Below are positions 37,191 to 37,241 of a stretch of 37,241 nucleotides of DNA, one piece after another. The DNA lies in NCBI GenBank assembly GCA_945861565.1, contig CAMAUY010000047.1, forward strand, positions 1 to 37,241, read 5' to 3'. The position numbers were made by a program, and so were the translations under genes. Position 1 is the first letter of the stretch, and the number at the start of each line of letters is the position of its first letter. Source of the stretch: Akkermansia muciniphila. Its GTDB lineage: Bacteria > Verrucomicrobiota > Verrucomicrobiia > Limisphaerales > UBA9464. The notes under the pieces were generated by a model. That model did not search any database. It was given only the letters and a program-made list of their open reading frames with translations, and had not been told where the DNA came from.

Positions 37191-37241
37191 ATGGCCGAGC
37201 CTTTTACGCTACCCGAGCACGAGCAACAAACGCTTTTGGAT
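37191..37241 (+). CDS. Possible start of an unknown gene (cut by window edge)
   Basis: An ATG at 37191 opens 17 codons (MAEPFTLPEHEQQTLLD) to the window end. The peptide is protein-like but too short to identify. Upstream, 37142-37190 is A/T-richer than the genes around, consistent with a promoter. Confidence 0.35.
   Translation, partial: MAEPFTLPEHEQQTLLD

Overview
The window looks like a chromosomal piece of a Verrucomicrobiota bacterium, most likely a Pedosphaera/Limisphaerales-type (subdivision 3) organism. I infer this from gene style, not from any search. The indicators are several secreted proteins with the [13 protein letters not shown] prepilin leader followed by a DUF1559-like body, a BspA-like leucine-rich-repeat protein, PQQ-propeller and Gfo/Idh/MocA proteins, a xylose-isomerase-like TIM barrel, a giant two-component-regulator-propeller kinase, and many short dispersed palindromic repeats between and inside genes. 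No rRNA, tRNA or CRISPR was seen.

Layout. 1-0.4 kb: the start of an ISAzo13-like transposase running off the left edge, whose insertion has cut an LRR protein gene. 0.6-2.3 kb: a GC-rich TAT-exported FAD amine oxidase. 2.9-4.2 kb: a CLC transporter with fluoride-type (CLC-F) signatures. 4.4-6.6 kb: a prepilin-like protein, then a damaged HEAT-like gene joined tail to tail with a hydrolase remnant and a cluster of GC palindromes. 6.7-15.9 kb, all minus strand: a signalling cluster. It holds an 1849-residue periplasmic-sensor hybrid kinase (LamG, 14 propeller repeats, Y_Y_Y, kinase, two receivers), a single receiver, a protein with two histidine boxes plus a receiver and a class III cyclase, and a DUF4105 membrane protein. 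The kinase gene carries two in-frame repeat insertions.

16-21 kb: decayed gene fragments, an exported catalase-peroxidase (katG) overlapping its PerR-like regulator, and a PQQ-propeller protein. 21.4-26.4 kb: a large protein with many aromatic-Pro repeats, an NtrC-type sigma-54 activator behind a periplasmic rhodanese, and a Gfo/Idh/MocA oxidoreductase. 26.4-30.4 kb: a choice-of-anchor-M-like secreted protein, two pseudopilin-like genes, a small His/Cys-rich membrane protein and a TIM-barrel protein. 30.5-33.7 kb, minus strand: an ECF sigma factor, a membrane protein in the anti-sigma position, and an unusual exported bactofilin-like/RDD protein. 33.9-37.0 kb: a TPR protein with a sterol-desaturase-type hydroxylase, convergent with an exopolysaccharide sugar-phosphate transferase. 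A further gene seems to begin at the right edge.

The most unusual material is the signalling cluster and its repeats: a 272-bp array of 7-bp repeats that flips orientation and is translated as about 90 residues inside the ATPase domain, and a 90-bp MITE-like element translated inside the Y_Y_Y domain. Also notable are the dual-H-box cyclase without an ATPase domain, the exported KatG, the aromatic-Pro repeat protein, and a 106-bp repeat present twice in opposite orientation.
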